This document shows positions 44,030 to 54,155 of a stretch of DNA of 64,000 bases, one piece after another (position 1 is the stretch's first letter; every line of letters begins with the position of its first letter). Where the stretch lies: assembly GCF_031624395.1 (NCBI RefSeq), contig NZ_JAMQON010000009.1, positions 1 to 64,000 on the forward strand, given 5' to 3'. This stretch comes from Halomicroarcula saliterrae. GTDB taxonomy: Archaea > Halobacteriota > Halobacteria > Halobacteriales > Haloarculaceae. The notes beneath the pieces are model-generated. The model had not been told where the DNA came from. It made no database searches and was given only the letters and a program-made list of their open reading frames with translations. The position numbers and the translations under genes are program-made.

Positions 44030-44148
44030 CTATTATACTCTGGCTCAAAAATGTATCCACGCTACTGGATAATTACTGACGGGTATCTTAGTTTGCAGAC
44101 AGAGGTACATCGGGACAACCCTTGGTCGTGTAGTTTGGTCGCCGCAGT

Positions 44149-44874
44149 TCAGAGGTCTGCTTCAGAAAAAATCAGAGTCGTACTGTTCGCCTCAAGCCAC
44201 TCTGAATGCTGTTTGTACTCGGCTTCGTACTCGCCGACAATCCGCCAAAACTCCTGTGTGTGATTGGCTTCGATCAGGTGGGCAAGTTCGTGGATGACCA
44301 CGTAGTCGATGATCTCTGGCGGCGCCATGACCAAGCGCCAGTTGAGACTGAGCGTGCCCGTCGTCGAGCAACTGCCCCAGAGCGTTCGCTGATTGCGGAG
44401 CTGAATCTGCTTGTACTCAACACCCATTTCGTCAGCGTAGTGGTCGACACGGTCGGCCAGATGCTCCCGGGCATGCGTCCGGTAGAAGTTTTCCAGCACC
44501 TGCTTCAGCGACGACTGGGTAACGGCACTTTGCCGGAGCCGAATCTCTCCGTCGACGGCGTCATGACGGACCCCTGGCTCAACGACGACCGTGTGGTCCT
44601 CACCAAGATATGGAAACGTCGCACCCGGTTCGAAGGCCCGGTCAGGGGCCTGTTGTCGGTGCCGGTCGTACTTCGACTTCTTTTCGAGCACCCACATCGC
44701 GTTCTCACGCAACAGTTCATCCGGGTCCTCCTCCGAGTCCTCGGGAAGGGTCACCTGAACACCGCGGATGTCGACGTCGATTCGGGGCTCTGCAGCGTCG
44801 GCACTCCGGCGAATTTCGTACTCTACAGACTTCCCTGCCAGTGATGTCTCACGTTTCGCGTCCGCTTCAGACAT
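44149..44874 (-). CDS. YgjP-type zinc metallopeptidase in the type I R-M operon (241 aa)
   Basis: The zinc motif VIHELAHLIEANHTQEFW (HExxH plus a downstream His) and the preceding NQRTLWGSCSTTGTLSLNWRLVMAP identify the M48-related YgjP/DUF45 family. It overlaps hsdR by 8 nt (ATGTCTGA) as the fourth gene of the operon. These peptidases often accompany type I restriction genes; their role there, perhaps turnover of HsdR, is not proven. Confidence 0.88.
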   Translation of the reverse strand: MSEADAKRETSLAGKSVEYEIRRSADAAEPRIDVDIRGVQVTLPEDSEEDPDELLRENAMWVLEKKSKYDRHRQQAPDRAFEPGATFPYLGEDHTVVVEPGVRHDAVDGEIRLRQSAVTQSSLKQVLENFYRTHAREHLADRVDHYADEMGVEYKQIQLRNQRTLWGSCSTTGTLSLNWRLVMAPPEIIDYVVIHELAHLIEANHTQEFWRIVGEYEAEYKQHSEWLEANSTTLIFSEADL

Positions 44875-47845
44875 AGTTCTCGATGAGGTACCCACGGACC
44901 GAGTCGACGAGGGCGTCATCCTTCGCTAGCTCGGGGCGCTTGTGATCCTTCAGCAGTACATCGAGTAGGAGCTTGTGGATTTCCTGGACTGTCGTCTGGT
45001 TGCGCTCCCAGCCCGGGTACTCGTGGTCGACGCGGTCTTCGAACTCTTCGACGATATCCTCGACAATCGCTTCGGCTTGCTCGTCGTCGACTGCGTCGTC
45101 CAGCTCCTCGGTCAGGTGAGTGCGAATAGCGAACTCCGCTTGCTCCCGGCTCTCGTCACCGGCCTGCTCGTCGACGTCGAGTACCTCTCTTTCGACTGCT
45201 TTGAGCGCCTCGACGGCTTCCGGGTCGGTCCGGTCGCCTTGCTCCCACTCCTCGACGATGGCGTTGACGCGCTCACTCAGGCGCTGATAGCGGGGGTTCT
45301 GTCCCGTCCGTGGCTGGAGATGGTCGCGAGTCGCGTGGGCGACACTGGTCGCGGCGGTCGCAGGTTCGCCCATGTCCTCGACTGCCTCCAGGTGTTCGGT
45401 CCCGATTTCGTAGACGGGGAAGTCCCGCTTGATTTCGCCGACGTCGACGTGCTCTTCGATTATCTCCTTGGTCTTCTCCCGCATCGCGTCCTCTGGGCGG
45501 TCCTTGCGGTTGTGTTCCCGCTGGACGGCGGTGTAGACGCGAGCGAGCCACGTGTACTCGTCCTGAATCCCCTCCTCGACGAGCCTGCCGTCGGGGGAGA
45601 CAGATTCATAGAGGTTCTGTAGCCGGCGGAACCCCTGCTTGAAGTCGCCCTTCTCCGGGTGCGTGCTAACACGAGCGAGACACTGGTCGATTGTCTCCTG
45701 GGTGTCGTCCTTGGGGATGTCGTCGAAGATGTCCAGGACAAATTCGAGTTGCTCCTCCAGCTCGTCGAAGAGTTCCGCCTTGTCGCGAGCGGCGTAGGCC
45801 TGCGTCTCCGCGTCGTAGTCGAGCGCCTCTTCGATGTTCTCGAAGACGCCCTGGAAGTCGACAATCTCGCCGTTCTCCTTCCCCTCAGCCACCCGGTTGG
45901 TCCGGGCGATAGCCTGCATGAGGTTGTGGTTCTTCAGGTTGCGGTCGAGATACATCGTCTTCAGGACCGGCGCGTCGAAGCCCGTCAGCAGCATATTGTG
46001 GACGATGAGGAGCTTCGGGTCGTCTTCCTCTTTGAACCGCTTGACAATCTGGTCGCGCTCGTCGTTGTCGGTGTGGAACTGCTGGACGAGGTCTTTGTCG
46101 TCGCTCGTCGCCGTGTAGAGTACCTCTATTTCGTCCTCGCCGCGGCGCTCGATGAGGCGCTCGCCGTACATCGCTGCGGATTCACGGCTCGGTGTCACGA
46201 CCATCCCTTTCCAGCCGTTTTTTTCGACCCCATCGTAGTGGCCGTCGATCTCCTCGACGATACGCTCGACGCGGGGTTCGAGCTCGGCTAAGTCCCGACT
46301 GGTGACGTTATCCTTGATGAACTTTCGCTTCTCGTCGGTCGTGAGACCAGCGAACTGCTGCTCGAACTCCTCGTCGAGGCCCGCTTCGTCGACGTTCCAC
46401 TCCATCTGATGCCGGAGCGTGAAGAACACGGGCAGAATCAGGCCGTCATCGATTCCCTGCTTGACCGAGTAGCGGTGTAGATACTGCTCGCCCTCGGGGG
46501 AGAACTCCCGGAAGGTGTTCTTGTCGTCCTCGTCCTCGCCCTCTCGGACAGGGGTGCCGGTGAAACCGAAGTGGAAGTTCTTCGGGATGGCGGCCTTGAG
46601 CCGGCTCCCGAGGTCCTTCTCCATGAAGCGGTGGGCCTCGTCGGTCAGCACGACCACCTCGTCGTTGCCCTGCGTGTTTGGCTCCACGTCCTGAAACTTC
46701 TGGATGGTCGTGAGTACGACCCCGCTCTGGCCTTGCTCGATGAGTTCCTGCAGGTGGTCGATGCTCTCGGCGACGACGGACTGCTCGAAGCCGATATTCG
46801 AGAGCGTGTCCCGCATCTGGCTAGCGAGCTTGTCCGTGTCGACGATGATGAACACCTGCGGCGTGCTCAGCGCGCCCCGAGAGAGCAGGTTCTCGGCGGC
46901 GTAGAGCATGGTGAAGGACTTTCCCGACCCCTGGGTGTGCCAGACGAGCCCGCGGTCGAGTTTGCCCTCCTCGGGTTCAGAACTGGGTTCCCCTTCCTCG
47001 ACGCGGTCGAGGACTTCGTTGACCGCGTAGTACTGCATGTACCGCGGGATAATCTTCGCGTCGCCGCCGGCCCGGCGCTCGTAGAACACGAAATTCTTCA
47101 GGATATCCAGCACCGTCTCGGGGTTGCACAGCGCCTGAATGGCCTGCTTGTTACTGTTCTCGTCAGCGTACTCCGGCGGGGCGTCGGCCCACTTCATATA
47201 GAATTGCGTGGGCGCACCGACGCCACCGTAGCGCAGCTCCGTCGAGTCGGCGGCGACGTTGAACAGCCCTGAAACGAACAGCCGGGGGATATCGTCCTCG
47301 TAGGCGTGGAGGTCGCTGATAGCGTCGTAGTAGTCGTTGTCCTGGGCGAGGCTCTTCAGCTCCATCGTCACCAGCGGGATGCCGTTGACGAACAGGGTGA
47401 TATCGGGTCGGATGGTCGTCCCGCCACGCGAGACGGAGAACTGATTGACCGCGTGGAAGCGGTTGGTCTCCGGTATCTCGTGGTCAATCAAGTCGACGTA
47501 GACAGTGTCTTTCGAGCCGTCGTCACGCTGGACGGAGAGCGTCTTGCCCTTGGTGAGCAGTTTGTGGAACGCCTGATTCCCGTCCATCAGGTTCTCGGTG
47601 TCGAGGTCGCGCTTCAGCGAGGAGATGAACTTCCCGACGTTGTCCTCGGTCACGTCGTCGTTGAGCCTGATTACCTGCTCTTCGAGCAGGTCCCAGTAGA
47701 TTACCTCGTTACTCCGGCGCTCGTAGGCGTCGTCCAGCGTGTTCGCACCCCAGTCGCCACCTTGTCCGTGTGTCTCCCATCCGAGGCCATCGAGCCACGA
47801 GAGAAATGAGCGCTCGACGCCACCCTCGGACGGGGTACTAACCAT
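44867..47845 (-). CDS. hsdR: Type I restriction endonuclease subunit R (992 aa)
   Basis: An N-terminal nuclease domain (RPDITLFVNGIPLVTMELKS: D...E-x-K) is followed by SF2 motor motifs: HTQGSGKSFTM (Walker A), VVLTDEAHR (DEAH-type), FTGTPVREGE, and LLTGFDAPVL with RTNRVAEGKENG. The C-terminal helical region contacts the methylase core. It translocates DNA and cuts at distant sites when the recognition site is unmethylated. It overlaps hsdS by 8 nt. Confidence 0.97.
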   Translation of the reverse strand: MVSTPSEGGVERSFLSWLDGLGWETHGQGGDWGANTLDDAYERRSNEVIYWDLLEEQVIRLNDDVTEDNVGKFISSLKRDLDTENLMDGNQAFHKLLTKGKTLSVQRDDGSKDTVYVDLIDHEIPETNRFHAVNQFSVSRGGTTIRPDITLFVNGIPLVTMELKSLAQDNDYYDAISDLHAYEDDIPRLFVSGLFNVAADSTELRYGGVGAPTQFYMKWADAPPEYADENSNKQAIQALCNPETVLDILKNFVFYERRAGGDAKIIPRYMQYYAVNEVLDRVEEGEPSSEPEEGKLDRGLVWHTQGSGKSFTMLYAAENLLSRGALSTPQVFIIVDTDKLASQMRDTLSNIGFEQSVVAESIDHLQELIEQGQSGVVLTTIQKFQDVEPNTQGNDEVVVLTDEAHRFMEKDLGSRLKAAIPKNFHFGFTGTPVREGEDEDDKNTFREFSPEGEQYLHRYSVKQGIDDGLILPVFFTLRHQMEWNVDEAGLDEEFEQQFAGLTTDEKRKFIKDNVTSRDLAELEPRVERIVEEIDGHYDGVEKNGWKGMVVTPSRESAAMYGERLIERRGEDEIEVLYTATSDDKDLVQQFHTDNDERDQIVKRFKEEDDPKLLIVHNMLLTGFDAPVLKTMYLDRNLKNHNLMQAIARTNRVAEGKENGEIVDFQGVFENIEEALDYDAETQAYAARDKAELFDELEEQLEFVLDIFDDIPKDDTQETIDQCLARVSTHPEKGDFKQGFRRLQNLYESVSPDGRLVEEGIQDEYTWLARVYTAVQREHNRKDRPEDAMREKTKEIIEEHVDVGEIKRDFPVYEIGTEHLEAVEDMGEPATAATSVAHATRDHLQPRTGQNPRYQRLSERVNAIVEEWEQGDRTDPEAVEALKAVEREVLDVDEQAGDESREQAEFAIRTHLTEELDDAVDDEQAEAIVEDIVEEFEDRVDHEYPGWERNQTTVQEIHKLLLDVLLKDHKRPELAKDDALVDSVRGYLIENYV

Positions 47846-49142
47846 GCTGCATGATATGTTCGGGCACCTCTATGTTAGTGTCGGTCGTTCGGACTTTGCC
47901 AGAGAGGAGGTCTTGCATTAGACCCTGTTTGAGGCGTTTTAATCGGTTCTTTTGGTTGATTTCATTCTGGAGGGCATCATCTATCTCGGAAAGATGGGAC
48001 ACGACCGCCTCTTGCTTCTTTGAGTCTATTTTTGGAACAAGAATTCTCTCTATAATATCTTTTGTTAGATGAATCTGAACTGCTCCTCCTTGAGATAATG
48101 AATATAAATCGCTCATTCGGTAATCGAGATAATAATAGAGATATTCACGTCCCATGGAGGTTTTTGGGTCAAGATTATAGATATGTTGATTAAGAAGTGC
48201 TTTTTCACCATGGTAGATGTGGACTCCAATTGAGGATTTCATTCCTGCCCAAGAAAAGAGCAGGTCTCCATCTTCGATTACTCGCTTCTCATCATAGTCA
48301 CCGTCGTACTGCCAATATGCCTCTTTTTCGCCCGTGAGGTTACTAATACGAACGATTTTCAGACCTTCCTCAGATAGGTTGTCAGTTTTCCATGCTTTTC
48401 CAGGCTTAAAGTTAACTAGATTTGAGAGTTCTACCATATCCACAGAGTCTGGATTTTCTTCACGGCGGATTGTATCATAATCCTCGAAATAATGTTGTGA
48501 TACTGCCGATTTAACACGCTTAGTCTGCTCGATAATTTCATCCGTCTTCTCAATCGCCCGATCAACCGCGTAGAGTACGGTAGCAATTCTGCGTTGTTCT
48601 TTAATCGGGGGGACCGGAAGGTCAAGATGCTGAAGGTCGCTCTTTGTTACAGATTTAAATGTACTTCCTGTAGCAAGCCGTGAGAGCCATCCTCTGCGTT
48701 CTGCAAGGTGGTAAAATAGATACAGTCCATTTATATCCTCGGGTCGGAATGCCGCAAGTCCTCGCCCGATACAACAATGCTGGTCAGCAATATTCAAGTC
48801 TCCGACGGGCGCTCTAATACTCATTAGCACATCATTCGTCTTAGCTTCCTTCCGTGGGTCAGAACACCATGTATCTGCCACTGGATGGAAATGACCGAAC
48901 TCCGAGTTACCTTGGAAGAATGGCAGACCTTCACCATCCTCGTTGTAGGTTGATGACGGGGGTGAGTTTCCAGGAATGATTTCGGTAGATTCCGAAAGCG
49001 GGTGAATGTCCCATTCTGCCGGTATTTTTCCTAGACCAAACAATTCTCTCTCTTCATCTGGTTTTTCGATTTCAACAATACCGCCTTCATCTTCAACTTG
49101 GTCTGTGTCAGCAAAGTCATCCAACGTAGCATCCTCACTCAT
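47838..49142 (-). CDS. hsdS: Type I restriction specificity subunit S (434 aa)
   Basis: Two target-recognition domains separated by a coiled-coil spacer: the first from LGKIPAEWDIHPLSE to LDLPVPPIKEQRRIATVLYAVDRAIEKTDEII; the second ends LVPKIDSKKQEAVVSHLSEIDDALQNEINQK. The AT-rich recognition domains contrast with the GC-rich hsdR and hsdM, as is usual for exchanged specificity domains. Sets the DNA sequence recognised by the complex. Confidence 0.96.
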   Translation of the reverse strand: MSEDATLDDFADTDQVEDEGGIVEIEKPDEERELFGLGKIPAEWDIHPLSESTEIIPGNSPPSSTYNEDGEGLPFFQGNSEFGHFHPVADTWCSDPRKEAKTNDVLMSIRAPVGDLNIADQHCCIGRGLAAFRPEDINGLYLFYHLAERRGWLSRLATGSTFKSVTKSDLQHLDLPVPPIKEQRRIATVLYAVDRAIEKTDEIIEQTKRVKSAVSQHYFEDYDTIRREENPDSVDMVELSNLVNFKPGKAWKTDNLSEEGLKIVRISNLTGEKEAYWQYDGDYDEKRVIEDGDLLFSWAGMKSSIGVHIYHGEKALLNQHIYNLDPKTSMGREYLYYYLDYRMSDLYSLSQGGAVQIHLTKDIIERILVPKIDSKKQEAVVSHLSEIDDALQNEINQKNRLKRLKQGLMQDLLSGKVRTTDTNIEVPEHIMQHG

Positions 49143-50631
49143 ATTTCAGCGCCTCCATGTGCTCCATCATCGTCTCTCCTATCTCGTCCCGTTCAGCCTG
49201 CAGCTCCTGCAATTTCGCCAATTCGCTCTCCACATCAATATCTTCCTTTGACTCGGTCGTATCGACGTAAAGCGCGATGTTGAGGTTGTAATCATTCTCC
49301 CGAATCTCATCCAACTCCACCGTCCGACTGACACGCTCCTCAGTTGTCCAGCTCCGGAAGTTTTCAACAATGTGGTCCAACCCCTCCTCGGTCAGCTCGT
49401 TTTGATTCGATAATTCATTATAAAACCCTTCATCAGCGGCATGAATGAATTGCACTTCTCCGTCACGCCCAGTGGGCTTGTTGGTATTCAACACCAGAAT
49501 TGCTGAGGGAATCCCGTTGTTCTGAAAGAGGTTCTCGGGAAGACCGACAATAGCCTCAACGATATCATTTTCCAACATCGGCTTCCGGTAGCGACTCTCG
49601 TGTGTCCGGAACAGCACACCGTGGGGGATTACGATAGCCGCCTTTCCACCCGTGTCGTCACTTTCTGGCGTTTTCAATTGCTTCACCATATGCATAATGA
49701 AGGCGTAGTCACCGCGGTCGGCCCGGGGAAGCTTTTCATGCCAATCAAAGCGCCCATACGGGTCGTCCTGCAGGTCGCTCTTGGCCCAGTCTGCCGAGAA
49801 TGGGAAGTTAGCCAGCACACGGTCGAACCGCTCCAGTTCGTCGCCGTCGGTGAACGCCGGCCGTAGCAGCGAGTCCTCGCGGCGAATCTCACCATTCAGC
49901 GCGTGCAGTGCGAGGTTCATCCGGGCAATCGCCGCGATGTCGGGGTTGATCTCCTGCCCGGTGAAGGTGAGCTTCGACGGGTCGCCGCTCTGCTCCTCGC
50001 GGTAGTACTTCGACGCCTCGGTCAGCATCCCACCGGAGCCGACAGTGGGGTCGTGGAACGTCATGCCGTCCTCGAACTCGTCGACGAGTCGGATACAGAG
50101 CTGGACGATGTGGGGCGGCGTGAAGAACTGCCCGCCGGACTTGCCCTCTTCCTCGGCGAAGTGACGCACGAGGTCCATGTACGCCTCGCCGAGCATGTCC
50201 GGCGGGACGCTGTCGCGGTCGAGGTCGTAGGTGTCGAGATGTTCCAGGAGCTTGGTCAGGCGGTCGTCGGTGAGGGCGTCAGCGTCGGTGTAGCTGGCAT
50301 TGAAGATGCCCTCAAGCTCCGGATTCTCCGCAATCAGCTCGTCAAACGCCGCGTTGATAGCCTGGTCGACGTTGTCGCTGGTCTGTCGGAGATCGTCCCA
50401 TCGATGGCCTTCCGGGACAACAGGCACGTCGTAGAGTTCGTTATCGTCTGCAAAGTCCTCGCCGTACTCCTCGACGATGTCCTCGCGTTCCTTCTCGAAC
50501 TCGTCGGACATCGCCTTGTAGAACACGAGCGGGAGAATGAATTCCTTGTAATCAGTTGGGTCGACGGCGTCTCGAATGATATCGGCGCATTTGAAGAGGT
50601 GAGAATCAAGCTCTTCGAGCTTCAGCGACAT
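49135..50631 (-). CDS. hsdM: Type I DNA adenine methylase subunit M (498 aa)
   Basis: An N-terminal helical domain (DYKEFILPLVFYKAMSDEFE) is followed by the N6-adenine methylase: FFTPPHIVQLCIRLV, DPTVGSGGML (SAM motif I) and VLANFPFSADW (catalytic NPPF-type motif IV, with N-F-P-F). First gene of an operon M-S-R-peptidase with 8-nt start/stop overlaps at each joint. Methylates adenine at the site set by HsdS. Confidence 0.97.
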   Translation of the reverse strand: MSLKLEELDSHLFKCADIIRDAVDPTDYKEFILPLVFYKAMSDEFEKEREDIVEEYGEDFADDNELYDVPVVPEGHRWDDLRQTSDNVDQAINAAFDELIAENPELEGIFNASYTDADALTDDRLTKLLEHLDTYDLDRDSVPPDMLGEAYMDLVRHFAEEEGKSGGQFFTPPHIVQLCIRLVDEFEDGMTFHDPTVGSGGMLTEASKYYREEQSGDPSKLTFTGQEINPDIAAIARMNLALHALNGEIRREDSLLRPAFTDGDELERFDRVLANFPFSADWAKSDLQDDPYGRFDWHEKLPRADRGDYAFIMHMVKQLKTPESDDTGGKAAIVIPHGVLFRTHESRYRKPMLENDIVEAIVGLPENLFQNNGIPSAILVLNTNKPTGRDGEVQFIHAADEGFYNELSNQNELTEEGLDHIVENFRSWTTEERVSRTVELDEIRENDYNLNIALYVDTTESKEDIDVESELAKLQELQAERDEIGETMMEHMEALKYE

Positions 50632-50783
50632 AGCAAGTGAATACGCCGTCAGTGTCTTAGGTCCAGCGGTCGGTGGCTTACTCCGGCGCTAGTGTTTTGA
50701 GAAAATACGTATCAGCGTCAAGATTCACGATATTCACCGGGGCTGCCTCATGTTGCAGTCCAGTACGAGGTCCGTTGAACCCT

Positions 50784-50925
50784 CACTCACGTCTTCCCTC
50801 GCCGGAACGAGGACGCTGGCACTGTGTTCCGGGCTGGCGTGGCTGCCGGGCTTTCACCCATCCGGCACTCGGGCGCTCGCTCGGGACAGGGCTCTCCCGC
50901 AGTAAAGATTGGACCGCAAGGTGGT
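50784..50925. repeat. ~140-bp hairpin-rich dispersed repeat, copy 1
   Basis: Matches 54542-54683. Both keep two hairpins: CCTCG-CCGGAA-CGAGG and TGCCGG-N12-CCGGCA. This is the only feature recognised in the 675-bp gap 50632-51306; open frames across it have atypical composition. Confidence 0.7.
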
Positions 50926-51306
50926 GGTTTGTCAGGACTGGGGCACCCACCAAAGACCGGTTTTTGCGGCACTCTGTTGGGTAATAGACGAGAAATTGCC
51001 CGAACAAGATACCTGAGACGGCACCGAAGTACACTACGGAAAGTTCGACCCCGAAAGACTGCAGTATCATCGCACATTGTCTGAGACGTCCCACTTATTG
51101 TCGTTTAGTATTGTTTCGCTCGCAGATTGTGTAATGCAGTTTCCAATTTTAGTGCGATATTGGGTACTCTAGTATGCAACTTCAGACTAATATTGTTAAC
51201 TCCATCAGTGTGGGTTTCAGTTTCACTTTGGTATACTAACCATTAAGACACATATCCCCGAATTGTCAGGTGTCTCCCACTGAACAAGACTGGAGACTGT
51301 ATCCCA

Positions 51307-52326
51307 ATGGCAGCAACCAAACTCATTCCGTACAAAGTACAGCTGCATCGACAGGGCGAGCCAGACGACCTGTGGAACTTGCAGGACCTCGGACAGTACG
51401 AGACACATATTCAGCGGGATATTACATCGATGGAGTCGGGATCGACTCCGGTAGATGCAGACACGTTTGCCGAGCTGTTTACGGCGTTCTGTGACGAACA
51501 GGAAGGCTCCTTAGCGGATCTTGGCGAACGATTCGACCAGTTTGACAACGTCACACTGGAGGTAAGTGAAGAGTGGGCAGCCGACGAGCAGGTCGTCGAG
51601 GGGAATCTCTACTTGGGCAACTACGGGGTGGCACGGAATCTGGTCGACAGACAAAGTGGCGTACGGCAGGAACGTGGCCGCGATGTCGACACTTCAGAGG
51701 AAAAGCCGCTGTATTTCATGGCCTATATGCCACGTGGGAATCCCACGACCGCATACATCATTTTGGAGCGGTCTCGCCGGTATGGGCTGAAGAAACCGAT
51801 TCACTGGGCCTTCGCTGACTGGGTCCAGAATGCGTATGCTGATGAGCTCGGTGTCTCGATGAAGCCAGTCACGACACCGGCAATCTTCGAAAAACTGGAG
51901 GATGCTGATCGGACCACACGATTACGACTGGAGAAAGAGCGACGACCCGCGGACCTACACGACGCCTTTGGCCCGGTGTTTGACCAGTCAGAGATGCGCC
52001 AAGCCATCGAGTTCCGGCCATCCAGTGGCGGAGATATGGGCGTCGTCGTTGATGAGTTGCGGGCGTGGTACGAGTCTGAGGACGACGCGTTCGAGGAAAT
52101 CGACGGCGTCGCCTACAATAACGTGAAGCTCACTGTCGAAACAGATGGCTCCGAAGAAACGATTTCGCTGACCAAGGGGGAAGCACCGGTTCGGAAGACC
52201 GTTGATTTAGATTCGGTTGCTGAGGAAGCTGATCTGCCGGTTCTGTCCGAGATGTCGCGGACAGCTCACGGATTCCTGACAACGGTGACCGGTGGGGAAA
52301 CCGGGACTACGAGTCTGTTTGAGTGA
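51307..52326 (+). CDS. Hypothetical protein of unknown family (339 aa)
   Basis: Starts MAATKLIPYKVQLHRQGE and has a central PLYFMAYMPRGNPTTAYIILERSRRYGLKKPIHWAFADWV motif, then an acidic beta-rich C-terminus. The layout (short N-terminal strand domain, LERS motif, long C-terminal part) recalls phage-resistance proteins such as DUF4747 types, but no firm match is claimed. It is a single gene flanked by the R-M operon and a GNAT gene. Confidence 0.5.
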   Translation: MAATKLIPYKVQLHRQGEPDDLWNLQDLGQYETHIQRDITSMESGSTPVDADTFAELFTAFCDEQEGSLADLGERFDQFDNVTLEVSEEWAADEQVVEGNLYLGNYGVARNLVDRQSGVRQERGRDVDTSEEKPLYFMAYMPRGNPTTAYIILERSRRYGLKKPIHWAFADWVQNAYADELGVSMKPVTTPAIFEKLEDADRTTRLRLEKERRPADLHDAFGPVFDQSEMRQAIEFRPSSGGDMGVVVDELRAWYESEDDAFEEIDGVAYNNVKLTVETDGSEETISLTKGEAPVRKTVDLDSVAEEADLPVLSEMSRTAHGFLTTVTGGETGTTSLFE

Positions 52327-52386
52327 GTCTTGTGGGTGGTTACACTCTGTCGAAACCTGGTTCCTGTTTATACACTTGTGAGTAGC

Positions 52387-52758
52387 TCACTCCTCGCCGT
52401 CTGCAGTGCCCCTATGATGGATATAACAGCTTAGGTACCTCTCCTCGATATTGCCATCGAGAAAATCATATTGAGCGGGATTTGAAATTCGCTGAAAACC
52501 GAGTTTTTCCAGAATATGGGCCATCGCAGAGGATGTAACCGGAGTAGTGGTCACCACATCGTAATTTTGTGAGACCATGTTTTTCAAATATAATCGAAGA
52601 GCCTCAGTTCCGTATCCCTTATTTTGATACTCATGCTTGATGTCCAGTTTCTCGATATGGTTGTCTTCGAAAACGAACTGGCCGATTTCAACACCATCGT
52701 GCATGACCCTGTTCGACTGGAGCTGTACCATTGCAGGGGTTAGTATTCTGAGCGGCAT
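52387..52758 (-). CDS. GNAT-family N-acetyltransferase (123 aa)
   Basis: HEYQNKGYGTEALRLYLKNM is the acetyl-CoA-binding Q-x-x-G-x-G motif of GNAT enzymes; TSSAMAHILEKLGFQRI is the usual last helix-strand. A short protein, so the N-terminal strands are minimal. ATG 52758 or ATG 52731 are the likely starts. The substrate is unknown. Confidence 0.75.
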   Translation of the reverse strand: MPLRILTPAMVQLQSNRVMHDGVEIGQFVFEDNHIEKLDIKHEYQNKGYGTEALRLYLKNMVSQNYDVVTTTPVTSSAMAHILEKLGFQRISNPAQYDFLDGNIEERYLSCYIHHRGTADGEE

Positions 52759-53035
52759 ATATGGACATAAAATTTCAGCATGAAGCCCTATTGTCCGGAC
52801 AATGGTCACATACATTCCAGCATACCTACGGCCGTTGAGCCAAGGTCGAATGGGAAATCAATTGGGTGTTGACAGAAAAGCTGAAGCTGTAGACCACATC
52901 TCCTGTCCAAATAAAGTTCGCTTGGAATTTATCCAAATGAAAGCGCCTGAGTTCTGGGTAAACAAACAGGTTCACCAAGGGAAGAAGCATGCCACAAATG
53001 ATAGTAAATCATGCACAAGAAACAGTTGATTATAT

Positions 53036-53752
53036 ATGAATAGCGAAGAGGTGAAAAAGCGCATAGCTGAGATCCTCGAGCAACATCAGGGGTCCTCAAA
53101 TACAATCACGTCGCGGGAGATTCGTGAACAATTAAATCATGAAACCGATGAAGCCCCCAGTAAAGTTCGCAAATTAATCTCAGAATTAGTTTTGGAGGAA
53201 GAACTGCCGGTCGCCAGTAACTCAAATGGGTACTATCTAATACAAGATGAAGATGAACTAGAAGATTATGTCGATAAGCTTGAAAAACGAGCTAGGGGAA
53301 TTAACGAGCGTAAATTGGGAGTTCAACGGGCAGTCGGGACTATGGTTTTTCGAGGGGAATCGAGAGATTTTGAACTAAAGGACAAGCGGAGTGATCGAGC
53401 TACTATTGTCAAGGAGTTGGTAGCACTTGGTAATACGGAAGGTGGAACACTGGTAATCGGTGCTAGTGAACAGGGTGAGGACATTGAAATACAGACCGTT
53501 GATGACCCTGACCAGTGGGAGGAAAGCGTAAATCAGTGTCTTGTGGAACTTGCAGACCCTCCTTTTGATATTGAATATTCTGAAGAAGAAATTGGCGAAG
53601 GAAGAGTTGTTATATTCAGGGTGGAGCAATTCAGTACACTGCGGACATATAACCCAGGAAACGAGAAACACTGTGTTCCTAGTCGTGCCGGTACTACCAC
53701 TACCTATCTTACCGGTGGAGAGATCCAACGATTTTACGATGATTCTTCGTAA
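53036..53752 (+). CDS. Winged-helix plus Schlafen/AlbA_2-like domain protein (238 aa)
   Basis: Residues 1-~75 form a winged helix (ITSREIREQLNHETDEAPSKVRKLISELVLEEELPVAS). Residues ~105-235 hold an AlbA_2/Schlafen domain (ESRDFELKDKRS, VKELVALGNTEGGTLVIGASEQG, PPFDIEYSEEEIG, GRVVIFRVEQ). AlbA_2/SLFN domains bind or cut nucleic acids and are often found in defence genes. AT-rich codon use. The winged helix is duplicated at 54156-54503. Confidence 0.75.
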   Translation: MNSEEVKKRIAEILEQHQGSSNTITSREIREQLNHETDEAPSKVRKLISELVLEEELPVASNSNGYYLIQDEDELEDYVDKLEKRARGINERKLGVQRAVGTMVFRGESRDFELKDKRSDRATIVKELVALGNTEGGTLVIGASEQGEDIEIQTVDDPDQWEESVNQCLVELADPPFDIEYSEEEIGEGRVVIFRVEQFSTLRTYNPGNEKHCVPSRAGTTTTYLTGGEIQRFYDDSS

Positions 53753-53879
53753 GTCTCAATCACTCACCTTACTATAAAATCACAATCGGTTTTATTCCCA
53801 ATTATAGATGGATAGATTTGTCTAACTATCATCGGTTAGTACCGAAAAGACTAGATACGATAAAATATAATTACGCTAT

Positions 53880-54083
53880 ATGTCCCGCCAACTTTGCCCA
53901 ACAACAGTCCGAAAACCAGTGCCAATTGAAGTGCCAGATGAGCGCGAATATGATATAGAGTCGAATGCGGACTTGGATAGAGCATTAGCGGAGGCAATAA
54001 GAGCAGCTGAGGATACGGATGATGATTATTTGGTCACCCTATTGGCAAACGAATTGGGTAGCCATTATTACAGCAAGCAATGA
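53880..54083 (+). CDS. Small acidic protein (67 aa)
   Basis: SRQLCPTTVRKPVPIEVPDERE, then an acidic helix (DLDRALAEAIRAAEDTDDDYLVTLLANELG). It lies between the two winged-helix paralogues and shares their AT-rich composition. Function unknown. Confidence 0.5.
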   Translation: MSRQLCPTTVRKPVPIEVPDEREYDIESNADLDRALAEAIRAAEDTDDDYLVTLLANELGSHYYSKQ

Positions 54084-54155
54084 TTCCGTATTCTATACTC
54101 TTGATATGTATGATTTAGCTAGTGATTTATGTATCTAGTTACGCATTGATATACC

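Noticed and set aside
50632-51306. Frames of 60-100 codons between hsdM and the 51307 gene
   Set aside because: They coincide with the hairpin repeat, have mixed composition and no plausible start context.
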